A DNA stretch of 64,000 nt from Tetrapyrgos nigripes (GCA_013368315.1 JAACJM010000123.1:1-64000), one strand, 5' to 3'. Shown: positions 1-13,360, numbered from the stretch's first letter. Notes: generated from the letters alone by a model not told the origin. A program made the numbers and translations.

Positions 1-1227
1 TTCTTCTTCTACCGACTTGCCAGACTTGGGCTTCGAGAGCGGCAACGACATCGATGGCAACTTGGGCGGGAACGGATAGGCATTACCCACTTGAGGATGT
101 GTCGTCGGTGGGGAGACCATCCCCGTGGACCACCTAGGCACTCTCTGTGGTGGTTGCATAGAATGCGAACCTCGAAGATGCGCAACATGTCTGCCTCTCG
201 CATTCCCAAAATTACCATACCCCCCAAAACTCAACGCAGCCGCAAAAGACTCTCGTTCTCTTTCCCTTTCGTTCTCTGTATCACGATCTGTCTCTCTCTC
301 TGTTTCGGTTTCTGTCTCTTCTGCGCCCGTTCCCTCTTCGCCTTCGCGGCCACCGAGTTGATGAGACGATGTACGAGGGAGGAGTAAAGAAGCAGGACGG
401 GCGGTACGGTTGAATACGCGTACGTGTTCGAGGTCTGTGGGGAGAGAGGGAAAGTGGACGTTTTTGGGTGTGGAGACGGCGGAGGAGGTGGGGGAGTGTT
501 GCTCTGATGGGGAACCAGACGACATGGGGGTACCGTAACTCGAGTTGGGGGGAGAAGGGGAAGAATTGGAGGAGGAGAGAAGATCAGCTGGAGTGGATGG
601 AGCGGAACGGGCTCGGACGTGGAAAGAAGATTGATGAGGGGGATTCGAGTTGTTGTTGTTGTTGGGGTTTTGAGCAGGGATATTGGATGTAGAAGAGGAT
701 GATTTGAGGGATGATTTGAGCGGTTTACCGTTTGAGAGGAGAATAGGAGAAGAGGCTGTCCTTGAGGGTGATGGACGGACAGGTGGAGCGAGGAACTTTG
801 GGTTGGTCGTCGATGCCGGGGACGAGGCCAACGTCGGTGGCAATCCACTCAGGGGACTTAGCATGGGACTATGTGTGGGCAAACTCTTTGGAAACGGATA
901 TGCGTTTTGTTGAACTTTGAGTTTGAGAGGAGGAATACCCGCCGCTGCTGCGTAGTCCCTCCTGGCGTTTTCATCGTCGTCGTCAGAAGAAGACTCGGTG
1001 GTGTCGTCTTCGCCGGATCGACGGCCAAAGTGGAAGCGCTTGGCGGTGGCAGAGGTGGGCGGTGTTTTACGACGGGGGAGGGCGCCGAGCGAGGTGAACG
1101 TGCCGGGACCTCGTTCGTCGGAGAATGCGCTGTAGGAACGACGATGACCGGGTCGACCCATGGAATGAGTTGGAAGAGGCGGGGACGTGAGGGATGCCGG
1201 GGGAGGGGTCGGGACGGAGTACGGCAT
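1..1227 (-). CDS. Protein phosphatase 1 regulatory (glycogen-targeting, CBM21-type) subunit, N-terminal part
   Basis: The frame starting at the ATG at 1227 stays open without a stop or obvious intron to the window edge, giving 409 residues of a longer protein. It begins MPYSVPTPP and is rich in Ser and Pro. It contains RRSYSAFSDERG (about 29-40), an acidic DDDDENARRDYAAAAGIPPLKLK stretch (shown by its ends near 81 and 103), then SNGKPLKSSLKSS and RARSAPSTP. At residues 255-259 it has KNVHF, a match to the RVxF docking motif for the PP1 catalytic subunit, followed by a conserved-looking RVFNRTARPASLL. In fungi this layout is known from Gac1/Gip2-type subunits, which direct PP1 to glycogen synthase through a C-terminal CBM21 starch/glycogen-binding domain. 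That domain would lie outside the window. The overlapping minus-strand frames are shadows. The family call is firm on motif and layout; the exact paralogue is not known. Confidence 0.75.
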   Translation of the reverse strand, partial: MPYSVPTPPPASLTSPPLPTHSMGRPGHRRSYSAFSDERGPGTFTSLGALPRRKTPPTSATAKRFHFGRRSGEDDTTESSSDDDDENARRDYAAAAGIPPLKLKVQQNAYPFPKSLPTHSPMLSPLSGLPPTLASSPASTTNPKFLAPPVRPSPSRTASSPILLSNGKPLKSSLKSSSSTSNIPAQNPNNNNNSNPPHQSSFHVRARSAPSTPADLLSSSNSSPSPPNSSYGTPMSSGSPSEQHSPTSSAVSTPKNVHFPSLPTDLEHVRVFNRTARPASLLLPRTSSHQLGGREGEEGTGAEETETETERETDRDTENERERERESFAAALSFGGYGNFGNARGRHVAHLRGSHSMQPPQRVPRWSTGMVSPPTTHPQVGNAYPFPPKLPSMSLPLSKPKSGKSVEEE

Positions 1228-1724
1228 GGTGACGAGCTCGCTGTTGTTGGCAACGACGACGAATCAGTAAATGACGTCAGTGACAACGACGCCGACGGAC
1301 CTTTGGTCACTGTGGACAACGACGAGCGCAAAGAGTCCAAGTGACTCTGAGGAGTATTGGGAGCAGCAGAAAAACCGCGGAGGAATAATGAAAAGGAGCA
1401 ACTGTGGTTTTGATAAACCCCTGCAAAAAAAAAACACTGTCTGACAAGATCTCCGATGCTCCACTTCCTGACTAAGCAGATCCGTTCTTCCGATCCCGGT
1501 TGCAGCCGGTGAGAGCGCTTCTCGGTCTTCGATCCGGCACTGTATTCGTCTTATCTCGCCAGTTCTAGAACTCTCCCTAACGTCCTCGAACGACGCGCAA
1601 CATTGTCATCAAACGTTTGATGGCTGTCTCCATTTCCCAACTGTACCCCATCAATCAACAATCAAACCACCTCCCTCCAAGCTATTCCCAAGCCTGCCTT
1701 CCAACAATAGCCACCAATTTTAAC

Positions 1725-2690
1725 AAACTGTCCCTCTTCCCGCGCTTTATCTTCTTTCTAAGCTTTTGCTACTACCCCAATCATCGTCTCTTCTGGAATT
1801 CCGCCCTTCGTCGCGTACCCTCGTTCCTGGGATTGTGGGCATGGCACCAATATCAGCATCAAGGACAGAAGACCAGAAGAGAACGTTGGAGAGTCTGGGA
1901 CGACGATGTTACACCACTTGCTCCATCGTTCTGGGTGCTCTACTGAGTACCCGACTCTTTCTGGCTCCTCATGTTTTTTCTCACTCCCACGCTTCTTCAC
2001 TTCGCTCCTCCGCTCTCCTCCCTCCAAGACTCAAGTCTAAAACTCTTAACTCGGTCTCAAGCATTCAACTCTTATCTTTATACATTTAAGCTATTTATAC
2101 TGTACCTACCGATATGACATGTACAGATACTACTTACACGCCAAGTGGACCCTGCATGTCCTTACTCGTTATCTAATTGTATACCGAACGTCGTCGGTAT
2201 GCATGTATCGGTACCGCCGTACAATGTACGCACAGTTTTAATTTTATGATAACATACGCGTTCTGGTCTAGATCACGCCTACGGATTTATTGTCACTTTG
2301 CTGGCCATAGCCCTCCTGAGTAGTATAGTACCTTGATGGTGTCTCTATCAACGACAACGACAACGACAATGATCACAACTATGTACAACGACAATCAAGC
2401 CATGTCCCAATCCCATATTCTTTACATGTTCTTATTGTTCCTATGTAGTCACTCAGCTGCAGGTGATTGATTGATTTGCGGTCGCACAGCCGCACAGACT
2501 ACACTGAGTCCAGAATAGTACTGAGTATACGTAGTACATATACATACTGGGGTAAGTAAGTAGCGTAGTCTGAACTTAAATTGGCTAGAGTCTTACTACA
2601 ACTAATGCTAGTGGCGCAAATATCATACCATCACTACCTAGGCCTTCAGCTGATTATGATGTATGCATGCACATATCTTCTCGAAGGCTG
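1725..2690. repeat. Diverged direct duplication, copy 1
   Basis: It shares ordered blocks with 3215-3990: the CGCGCTTTATCTTC start, an ATCAGCATCAAGGACAG block, GAACGTTGG, a GGTACCGCCGTACAATGTA block, a TGATTGATTTGC block and a final AATTGGCTA. The order and spacing are conserved but many gaps exist, so the duplication is old. Neither copy shows a credible protein. Confidence 0.6.
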
Positions 2691-3214
2691 ATACTGAGTC
2701 TCAAATTTGTGTCTCCAACCTCTACAAGTTACAACAACCGCAGCTGCAGGTGCAGATGCCGGCACCCTCCGAGACCTTTCGTATGGGTGGCGTATAGGCA
2801 TAGGTGGCAGTGACTCTGACCCTGAGTGCTCCAAGGAACCAAGAAGAGAAGAGAGGCCAAGTTTGGACCATACCGGGAGGTAGTAGACACCGAAGGAGAA
2901 TTTCTCAAACCTCAAACATTCGCCGTTTGGTGTTCTTTCAGCGAGGAGGACAAGGGGAGACGAGGAATATCAGGATACGAAATTAATTTTTTTTATAATT
3001 AATATTATTGTTCGAGACATTCCAACAAGTACCCGCCTATTTAGCCACAATACACTGGGCACTTGGCGTAGAACATTCAAGAAGGATCGGGGCGCGCGTC
3101 TTTGCTAAGTTGCCTATTACTATTAGTAGGACTTAGTATGACGTTCAGTACTCAGTCCTCTTCTAAACATATCTCAAACTGATGCGAGTCGGTCTCAAGC
3201 TTAACGCTTCCCTT

Positions 3215-3990
3215 CCCGCGCTTTATCTTCCACATCTCCTTTTCAAGCTTTTGCCATTGTCATTGCTCCAAGGGCCAAACGTCTCTTTTGGAACTCCAAC
3301 TCCGACCTATTCATTCGAGGCATAGGCATACCCACTCCGCTCTTCGACGATACCTACCCTTGTTCCTGTACATTGCTCTCCATCAGCATCAAGGACAGTC
3401 GAAGACTCGGAAGACTACTCGGTACATACTCATTGTCCAACAGAACGTTGGGAAGGGAAGAGTGGAGAATCAGAACCAATAAGTATGCGCATGACATGAC
3501 ATGTACATGTACATGTTCCTCCTTCCTTACAGTCTTACTCGCTGTCTAATTATACCTTTATATACCATATACCGAACGTCGGTAGTACGTCGGTATGTAA
3601 GTAGTAGCGGTACCGCCGTACAATGTACGCACAACAACAGTATTATTATTACCTACCCATGCATGCACCTCAGAATTCAGCGAAGTCTAACAAACAAAAT
3701 TCTAGTCAGGTTCATCGTCCAGCTGGCCATGCATATATATGGTACGTACCCTTGAAGCTTTGATGTACCCCTACCCCTGCTGATACCCCATATTTGCCCC
3801 ATATCTGCCCCATATCATACCCCAGTATCACTAGTCCACCAACGCTCGAGAACCACAATCAATCAACCCGTGTTAACATTCGCATTGTTCCTATTCGTGA
3901 TTGATATGATATGATTGATTTGCAGTGGCGTACTACTTACACATATACATAATATGTAGTTGAATTGGCTATATTCTGGTGGAGATGGAG
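3215..3990. repeat. Diverged direct duplication, copy 2
   Basis: This is the partner of 1725-2690, offset by about 1.4 kb, with the same motif order but shorter. The best-kept block is the one around GGTACCGCCGTACAATGTA near 3609-3630. Confidence 0.6.
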
Positions 3991-6615
3991 GTGGAGGCCA
4001 GTCCCGCATAGATACTGTAGTACACTTCGAGTGGAGTTATTATTAGTATAACACCTCCCCGCGCTACATGTACAACTACTAGTAAGCTGGTAGTGGTGGT
4101 GATCACTTTGAATTTGCGAAGACAAGAAGACTGCCACCATATCCATCTCCATCTCCAACAGCGCTAGCAATGCAATGCAATGCAATGCAACGTACTTAAG
4201 TCTTACTTATTCCTGAAATTATTCAAAACATTCCGAGTAAAGTGCTAATACTATCGATCACATGCACATACGCATATGGCGCCCACAGCTCCCGATTCCG
4301 ACCTTACACAGCTCCTATAGTATTTATAGCTGTACTACTCTCTATAGCTGCACGTTCGTACGAAGACTCAGACTCAGACTCGGACTCGGACTCGGACTCA
4401 GAAATGCGCCACGCGTTTCTGAGCAATATTGTTATTCCACAGCCAACCAGCCAATCTTAGTCTTCAAGTCCATCGACGTGAATCCAGACTCACGAACAAA
4501 AGTAGATGAAAGCCTGCCGCGAGTTACTTTTAATTCTTATGATGATAAGATAGCATTTTAAGCACATACTACACACCGGCGGTACCTACGTACCCACAGC
4601 GTTGTGTACATAGAAGAGAAGATTGGTGCTCCACCCCACTACACTAGTCTGATCGAACTGATCGATTGGACTGATTGGTAGTCAGTCGCTCCGCCGTACT
4701 CGTCGCGTGATCCTCTTCCTTCCTCTTCCAACTTAACTTTCAAACATTTTAGGACGAGTTCGGTCCCTGTGGCGCAGCTTACAGCTAATTATAACAATCA
4801 TAATGAAGTACAGTAGAGATAGGAGCAGACGCGCCGAGTGGAAGTTGCCAGAACTTTCAGCTTTTAGGGCGGCACTCGGCATCCTCGGATCCTGAAGCTT
4901 AAGTCCGGTTGGTCCAAGACTCCAACTTGAAGGTAAGTTGAAACTTGAGCTTGATCTCCTCGATTTCTGACTTCTGGATTCGCAGACATGCGCAGCTCGC
5001 AGCTCGCAGGAAGGGGAGATCTAAGTCTTAGAGGCTGGAGGCTAGAGGCTAGAGGCTAGGGTACTGGAGTCTTATCTTACTTGCAACTTGTAATTGTGAT
5101 TGGTGATTGTTTTTGTAGAAGAAGCCTCAGGTCGTAGATGGCCGTGAGCTTGAGTTAGGCTACATAAATCTAGAGTACTTCCGAGTCGGTACCGGTACCG
5201 GTAGCAGTTGAGGTAGCGATTGAGGCCTTGATCTTATGATCCTGGTCCTGGTCATGGTCATGGATCCATAAGTCTTTGGATGATCACCTATCACCTAGGT
5301 AGGTCAGAACTTCAGGCTCTAGTAAAGAACCTCGGGCTCTGGCCATATGGCTGCATCTAGGCGAATGACGAATGACAAATAGCCACAGGACACCCAAGAA
5401 ATACAAGAAATACAAGAATCTTGTATTACTCTTGCACAATATTAATCGAACATGTTTCAACGTGTTTTATCTTCTGTTGATCCTGATCCTCGAATACGCT
5501 ATGTTGCATATAGTTGTGGTCAGACTACAGCTGTACTAGATTCCTCCGTAGGTAGTGGCAGTGATTACGAGACCTATTTATAGGACGAGTCTTATTGTGA
5601 GCTCAAATGGCCGCATTTTTCGTATCCCGGGAAAATATATCCTATTCCGTCAGTTCGGCAGACTCGGCACCAAGCTTCTCCGCAAATTCTCCGTCAACTT
5701 TCGTCGAGCAACGAACTAGTGACCAGTGCCCAGTGCCCAGTCCATGACCCACATCTACCTCTTCAGAGTCTATTGCATTTTGTGCAATGGGATGAGGACT
5801 CGTACCTGCCGCTGTATACAGTGGCCCGCACCGACATATTTATGAGCGGAAGTTGCTTCAACTTGGCATGTGCACTTGCTGCGTACCGACTCAAAGGTAC
5901 CAAAGCTTTCAAAAATTTGAAATCCTTGGAATTTGAACTCTTCCCTACTGACTACGGTCTACTACACTGTACGGTTGTCCTCGAAAAAAAGATACATAAT
6001 ATTAATTATTTTAATTTCCAATGACCGTATTGATCATAAGGCTTCCGGTGGCCGCTGATAGGGTAGGTCTAGTAGCTAGGATAGTTATTAGTTGGCGCGT
6101 AACGCGTTGGGAGAGTCAGACTAGTCCACTGATAGGGTAGGTCTAGTAGCTCTGACTGGTACTAGTACAGAGTCAGAGTTGGGTTAGGAAATATCCTCTC
6201 AAGGGTGGCCGTGTCCGCCCTAGTCACCAGTCACCCTGACGCAGAGGCGTTTAGCGGTGGCAACATTTCGAACTATGGAACGACTCGGATGAGAATGGAT
6301 ATTTTGCTTACTATGATTGAACCCTCCAGTTATTCGTTCCTTCCCTCCTGCCTCTTCTGTATTCTACTCTACTCTACTCTATTGAGTCTGGCAACCGTAT
6401 ATATTCAGGTACGTTGTTGGCTACACAGGTATAGAAGACCATCGACGTACTTATGACGTCAATCGATGTAGACGCTCCTCTGTATGATATGCCTTTCTAA
6501 ACATATCTCAATTTCTGAATCTGTGGATCTCTATCCCATCTATCCGTACGTACTGAATACCTTTCATACATCATAGTAGACATAGATAGATAGAGATAGA
6601 GGAGTAGGTGGGGAG

Positions 6616-6622
6616 TATAAAA
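6616..6622 (+). promoter_or_regulatory. TATA box candidate (TATAAAA)
   Basis: A TATAAAA lies in a GAG-rich context, followed by pyrimidine-rich sequence typical of fungal core promoters. A spliceable ATG-started frame lies about 175 bp downstream at 6796. No other evidence of transcription can be seen. Confidence 0.3.
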
Positions 6623-6795
6623 GGCTTCGAGATCCACTTGTTCCTCACTCAACCTTCGCCCCGCTTCCAATTCTTTTTAGGTTCTTCGTAATATTTGCGT
6701 TCTCCTCAACTCCCAGCTCCCAACTCTAAACGTCAAATACTCCAGCTTGACTCCAGCTCCAAGCTACGCAAAGCGTCATCGTACGCCAGCGTGTT

Positions 6796-7040
6796 ATGTA
6801 CCGATTTGGGAATTACGACGGTAGCTCGAGATTGCCATGGACTTACGTATACGTAGTCCTATCTAGTCGCATCCACCCGCCACGTATCCATTCAGGATTG
6901 ATGGTTAGGGGTCAATGTTACAACCATCGACATCGACATCGACTCCACTAGCAGCAGCTTCGACGAAGCCTCGTATTGATAGGACGACTCGGACTCAGGG
7001 GCCAGGGGACTTGCAGGGGGCGAGTAGACGTCGACGATAG
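6796..7040 (+). CDS. Candidate two-exon small protein, function unknown
   Basis: Exon 1 is 6796-6846 and starts MYRFGNYDG. A GT..AG intron of 62 nt (6847-6908) would join it in phase to exon 2, 6909-7040, ending at TAG. The product is 60 residues with a Thr/Ser/Pro stretch and an Arg-rich end. Support is only the TATA box at 6616, an ATG, and an in-phase intron of usual size. I do not recognise the protein, and a chance match is quite possible. Confidence 0.22.
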
Positions 7041-7471
7041 AACAAAGCGAACGGCAACGAGAACTAGGATTATTGATAGAGAAACGAGGAAGAAGCTTGG
7101 TGCTCATCGAGGGTGACTCAATTATGACTAGTGCGTACTATTCTGCTCGAACTTAACTACTAGCTCCTTGATATCTTTAATTTCTTCACCATTCATCGTC
7201 ATTGAAAGAAAATTATCGAGACTACTGAGTTCTCTGTCTGTTCCATTCTTCGGCCGTCTGTCTATCTTGGACGCACACGTACGTTACTACGTTCTTCGCT
7301 CTTCCATGGTGAGCTCCTATTAAGCATATTACTACCCAGCGCTTACTAGTACGCCTCATTCTCGTCTTATCCAGCCTCGTGCATCCCGTCGCGACCCCGT
7401 TGCATACTTACCACCAGAGACCACCCCAATCTCAATCCCAACCCCACCTCACCCGGGCCACAGTCCCCACC

Positions 7472-7764
7472 ATGCCCCGCTTACACGGTTCACGGGTACG
7501 GTACCACCCCAGTGACCATTTTCGCTAACACGTTTTCCTTAGGATCTCCACCAAGCGTTACTGGCAATCGCTACCACGCTCTTTTACCCCTCGATCTTTT
7601 CCCAACCTTCAATCTTATTCAGCAACCGTCTGGTAAACCCCAAGCAGACCCTCTTCCGACACTCCAAGCCTCTCCAAGCCAATCTAGCCCCCAACCCCAG
7701 CGTCCGAGCGTCCGCAAAGCTCAAGCCTCCAGAAGCCTCCCCGAAGCGGCAAGGGATAAATTAG
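7472..7764 (+). CDS. Candidate two-exon basic small protein, function unknown
   Basis: Exon 1 is 7472-7495 (MPRLHGSR). The 47-nt intron 7496-7542 starts GTACGG, contains a textbook CTAAC branch point and ends TTAG. Exon 2, 7543-7764, continues in phase to TAG, giving 81 residues. The product has a hydrophobic segment near residues 11-30 and a basic, Pro-rich end with many Lys/Arg. No family is recognised. The intron signals are better than chance would usually give, but the protein is short and has no homologue I can name. Confidence 0.33.
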
Positions 7765-10700
7765 CTTTCCTATTCCAGAATTTCCAATACTAGTCTCGAC
7801 TGCCATGCCCATCAGTGCCCATCCCGCGGGCGCGCGCCTATCGCTTATCGCCTCCCGCTATAATCTCTCCGATCTAGTTAAGACTCGACCTCCGTACTTG
7901 CTATATCTGAAGATAGATAGTGAAAGTGAAAGTTCTGGGTTGTCTTAATCTAGGGTCTAGAAAGCGCTTCCTTCTCGCTCTGCCAGTGAATCAAAGATCA
8001 CACGTTACACCTGGAGGGGCTGGTCTGGACAGTCTGACTCGTGAGCCATTGGCGGCGCCACTGGCAGTGGCAACAAAACGAACCACAAGTCATATCAAAA
8101 ATCTTCAACTTATCATCATTATTCGGGGCACATCGTCGACCGAGAGCTTCGTTTTTATTGTTCTTTGATCTGACATCGGCTGGTATACAACTGATTTATA
8201 TACAGTGGTAGAACTAAACGCCAGATAGTCCCATACGTATAGATGTCTATATACCCGTGCTTGGTGGACGTCCTTTTGGTTCAAGTCTTCGCACACTCGG
8301 TACCGGTGCTCATGCGAGCTTTCAGAAGTCTCAGTCTCAAGCACGCCGTAGTCGACGATTTAATCACACTCATACTCTCGGAATTCGGATTCTGAATGGT
8401 TTCTCTCTCTCTGGCCTCGCTCTCCGAGCGGCGAGCCTACCGCTGCCTTTCGCTCTTTAACTCGGATTTTTGCCTTCAATTTGATATTCCAAGTGGCCAT
8501 CGATATCGAGTATTACTAGGTATTACTTCTCTCCAGCATATCATTCTCTGATCGGACTCTCTTTGCTTTCCTCCGATTCTTTAATGCTTAACGAGGCTTA
8601 AGACGGCAAGCATTAATCGGAATCACGTATGAATATCCGCAATATACACAGGTTGTCAAGGACTTGAAGGCACGCTGATCCCCGACATTTTATTCTCAAC
8701 AGTCAAAACCAATTAACAGGTACCGGGGGGTTGAACCGCCTGGGATCTTCGTGCTTCTTCGTATCTATGGCGTGCTTGGACACGGATACTGACCGACGAT
8801 TTGTACTTAAACGGCCTAACGTTTGATTATTTCCGTTATGCGCGGGCTGACCGATTCTCATTTTCGCAACGGCGGGAAGGAACGGAGTTTGTTCCAAGGC
8901 GATTCAAAAAAGGTGTTCGGGATTCGGGCAGGTCTCTGGAATTCCTTCTCTCCATCGAGTCGACTTTGAGCAAGTGCTGTACTCGCTTACCCGGCATATT
9001 TTCTTTCTGGTACGAAGTAACGAAGTACTTCCACACGGCGAACGCGAAATGGCGTTACTCTCACTCCGGATGGCTGAGGAATGTTGGACCTATGTCAGAG
9101 TCTACGTCATATTTTCGCAGAATTTAGTCGACGGACAATGTGACTTTGATTTTTTGATTCAACACCACCTTGTCAACGCCCATCCTATCAGCGGTTGAGG
9201 AGGTCCTACGCAGCAAGCGCTTTATCTATCAGATAACTACCATACGGTGCTCAGCGGTCAGTCCCCAAAACTGCGCGTATTCCCGATACCTTACCAGCTT
9301 CCAATGCTTCTCTATTCATCGCGTACGCGCCCAGAGTTCTTCGTATCCGTTTGCCGTTTGACGCGTCCACGCGTAGAGTCATCGGACAGTTCCGAAATCG
9401 GATCGGCATCATCTCGGGATCTCACAACTCAAATCATGACGCATTTATGATATCATGCGGTGCCAGGGTCTATTTTTAATTGAAATTTAATTTTCTTCGT
9501 CTCCATTTGGTTTGTCGTTTTACGTGTACAGAACGTCCCAATCAACCGTTCCAAGTTGAAAGCCAAAGCTTCCTGGATACGGCACACATCATTTCTTTCC
9601 TTCCGTCAGGTTGTCGTCGGGACCTCGGGATTGAAGATATTGGGACTCTGGGTAGAGAGGAGTTATGATATGTAGGCTGACCGTGGATCATGAGAGGTCA
9701 AAGCCACAAATCCGTATGTAAGTGCAAGGTCGTTTTGATTCGGGGTCAAGCCCAGTCAAACCCGATGACTCGCGTTCTTCCTTTTACACCTGAAGGACTG
9801 TCCATGTACGTCTGGAAAACCTTCCGAACCGTCTCAAGGTCATAAGTCTCACAAGAGGGATGTCCAAACCATGAAACCGCCAAGAAGGAGCTTCAAGAGA
9901 TGTCGGCACTTCCGTATTTACGGAAAAGATTTACATACCTTCGGTTGAAGGGCCTCTGTCAGCTCTGGCCATGTTGTGCTATAATTTAGGTGCCCAATTG
10001 AGACAACATAGGTGCTGTTAGGATTGAAATCATCATTTGACCCAGCTGTGGCTGAAAAACGAAGCCTATCTGCTTGTGAATGATTTCAAACTTAAAGTCC
10101 GACATCCAGCGGGGTTAAGCGGCTGAACTTCCCAATAGGCTTGCTTGTCACTGCCCTTAAGGAATCAGACAATCACCAATTCGGGTTTTCTTCCAGTCAA
10201 AGTTTGTGGAGATATCACGGCTGTAAGCGCATAACAAACCGCCCCGCCTCGCCACACCTTCCTGACTTTGTTGACATTCATTCCGAGCCGAATCCAAGTC
10301 CCAACCTAAGCTCGAGCTTTGCCCTGAATGGATACTGACGTAGTGAGATAAGTGCCTGAAGATATACTTTTACGTTTGGGCTCGACTTCAAGTATGCTAC
10401 TGGCATACGCCACTTTAGTTCCTGGACAGCCCCAATATGATCTATGGTATGCCAATCCATTTCAAACTGCATTCAGTTGTGGGGATGAGGACGACCTAAG
10501 TGGTTGCTATGTTCAAAGCTTGAATGAAAACTGAAAACGAATGTGGTACCAGTCTATTTTCGAAGTTGTCCTTTCCTTAACAAGTTACAGAGTGTCTTCC
10601 GAGTAGACAATGATTACGACGCCTCGGACTCGGAGAAATCAGGTAAATTCATGATGAGGATGAGCTAGCAGAAGAAGAAGAGAGTCTCTCGCCATCCGAA

Positions 10701-12180
10701 CATCACGATAGTATTTCTGCGAAGAATGCTTAGGACTATATCAAGAAACTGAGCAATCGGCAGTCAGCGTTTGCAATTGTCACTTCTAATTGATAAGTAC
10801 CGTTCGGAAAGAAAAGGCGGTGGCACCGGCTGTTTCTCGCACATGAGCTTCGACCTATACAGTCTGACAATAAATCAGTAAAGAGAGACAGCCTCTCTCA
10901 TAACGATGATTTCGAAGCTACCAGCGGAAGAATTCAAGAAACGCGACAGGTTGTTCTGAATAGTAAATATCCCGACGGTCCTGTGAGCACGAATCATGAG
11001 ACTACAGCCGAAGTAAGTTAGGAATCAACTTCCCGAACAGTTGATGAATAGGTCCTTATCGCGAACCCTGTATATATCGTAATCCGAGGAAGCATGAAAG
11101 ATACACATAAGAAAGAATTATGGGAAATAGAACGTAGATACACACGGAACCTTTGATCAACTACCGCCATCACTATGTGATTCAACAGTCGAGGTAAGTC
11201 TTGCTCCATCTTCTGACTGGAATTCGATGGCGATCTATTTACCGTGAAGGCAAGTTCATACAGCTTCGAAGATGTCTCGGGTAGTCATTGTCAGACGATG
11301 CGCACAAAGAATGGCGAGTGGGCATTCGGATGTAGGCCGTCCTTACCAGTCAGCCACTGAACATAAACTTCAGCCACTTTTACGTCCGCCACGCCGCGGC
11401 CTATACTAATATCAAAGCTGTATATTCGGTTAGATACCAGGTTAAGGTCAACTTAATATGGAACTCTTCAAGTTTCTCAATGAATGTCAGCGTCGCGCCT
11501 CCATTCGTACTGGATGAGAAGAATCAAACGATTTGATATGCATTTTTTGGACGTGAAGGTCGGAAATGAACGTGGAATGCGATTGACAGTGCAGGAATAA
11601 GTGGTAAGTTGTTATGAAGACATTTAAACAGCGATCTACAATCGCTAGCGTACCTGTTACAAGTTTTAAACGGTAAGCTGTCATAGCAGTAGTCTAGACC
11701 CAAGCATCTCGCTCAGTTCGATAGGCCCCTGTTCCACTATCTCTAACGAGCTGCGGACATCACTCTTGAGATGGACATTTAGTCGCTGTCATACCTCGCT
11801 GCAGAGATAAGAAGAATATTAGATACGTGATAACAGACATGAAAGTTACTCTGTGTTATGCACAGGATGAGTTGACTGGGAGACAACGACAGATTGTGGG
11901 CGTAGAGAGCGTCTCTTGAGAATTCCGGAAAGTTAACGCCGCGTCATAAGATGGGCATCAGGATTGCCACTGGCAGCTGTACATCGTATAACGATCCAGA
12001 AAATGTAGGGGAGGACGAATCGTCGGGTGCAGACATATAACCACTGCCCCTGAGATGGTGGCCCACTGCCTATATAATGGCCTCGTCATCAACTCTACAC
12101 CCAGATATATGCATACACGTAGCAGCATGCAGAAGATGTTGACATTCCTCAACGTGAAAGGGGCCACGCCAGTCTCGGCA
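7765..12180. other. Region without a recognised gene
   Basis: Open frames of 60-108 codons occur on both strands (for example 8801-9127), but they overlap antisense frames of similar length and show no domain, signal or convincing intron structure. I see no transposon ends or RNA gene here. Confidence 0.45.
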
Positions 12181-12184
12181 GGTA

Positions 12185-13360
12185 TCACCGATCAATCACT
12201 CCGTTCGGGCTGTTGTTGGTCACAATCGCGATAGAAAATCTCCCCTCTACGAAGGATAACAGTCTATCCTCTTCGCACACCTCTTCATCAAATGTTGTTC
12301 CCCAAAAAACGAAAATATCCGTCCAAACCGAGACTACTTCCATTTTCAACCGAAAGCCAGCTAGATCCCATATACATGGAATGTATTCGGTTGTCTGCCT
12401 AGGGGAGACTAAGCTAGATCCGAGTCCACGAAGGCTCGGGCAAGAGGATGAAGGAGGGCGCATCGCGGTGTTGAAGAGAGGGAGCAGTCGAGCACAATTC
12501 TTATTTTTGCCCAGTTTACAGCTAATTTTGCTGGTGAGGTGTTTACAGTGGCATTTGCGGAGAATCATTTTAGGACTGGGTAGTATAGTAGGACTTCAGT
12601 TTCTGATGCAGAGTGGCATGACTTGCACGCTGAGTCCCAGCGGACTTAATTATGGTTGTTGGGTTTTTCAAGCTACCTCCGCGAGTCTCTGAGGGGTGAA
12701 TGATTTGAGAGTCTTCAAGCAGCCCCACAGTAGAGTTGGTGCTATGAAAGGTCAACAATGCGAACGTAAACGATCATCATGCATTCTATGGTAGATGAAC
12801 TTTATACAAAAGTTCTTGACAAAACTTTGACTTCAGTTTAAGCCGTCTGCGTAACAGATTTGCAGAAGAATTTGTGCGATGGCCACGCCATACGTTGACT
12901 GTATGTGACTCAGTCAGCCACCACAGCGGAAAGCCAATTCCTGAACCAACATACCATTCCTTTCAACAATAAAACACCAGCTTGCACCTTGAGCACTTCT
13001 GCAAATCCTTATCTTTGCTAACCTTCTCGCAAAACGAACATTGTCTGGGTTCTTGTTCTTCCACACCTTACTGTTCACATTCGGCTTTCCCTCCTTCGGA
13101 TTGACGACCAGAACCCTATCCCGCGTACTCGGGTCAGCACGCTTTTTACGCGACCACGTTATCGATTTTCTCAAGCTCGCTATCAAGGAGAGTTGGGATG
13201 AAGTTATCCGCGGTGACGTGGAAAATGGGAGGAAGCTTTGGTTTTCCTTTGGCCAACGCCAAGCCAACGCAGTCGAATTGGAATTCGTGGCAGATGAGGT
13301 TGACCTTGAGCCAAAATGGAAAAGCTCGAGATTGAGTTTGAAAGCTTGATCAGGGGTCAT
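12185..13360. other. Overlapping sense/antisense open frames, unassigned
   Basis: Two pairs of opposed frames lie here: 12213-12692 (+) against 12185-12568 (-), and 13041-13349 (+) against 12914-13360 (-). None matches a family I know. The plus frame at 13041-13349 has the more protein-like composition in its second half, and the minus frame is basic and Ser-rich. I cannot decide which, if any, is real. A GATA microsatellite follows near 13394. Confidence 0.3.

Larger units (their letters stand above)
1228..6600. other. Long intergenic region without a recognised gene; old duplicated block and short simple repeats
   Basis: I find no convincing coding exon here. The part next to 1227 is the 5' leader and promoter side of the PP1-subunit gene. 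Two long stretches (about 1725-2690 and 3215-3990) are diverged direct copies of one another. Short repeats include TGCAA units near 4168-4190 and GACTCG/GACTCA units at 4364-4400. The region near 5719-6024 has an open frame but no recognisable protein. Confidence 0.5.

Noticed and set aside
231..1340. Ser/Pro-rich minus frames at 231-848 and 858-1340
   Set aside because: They are shadows of the 409-codon frame starting at 1227, which carries the KNVHF motif and runs to the window edge.
8801..9127. 108-codon plus-strand gene
   Set aside because: An antisense frame overlaps, and there are no splice signals, domain or start context. Composition alone is not enough.
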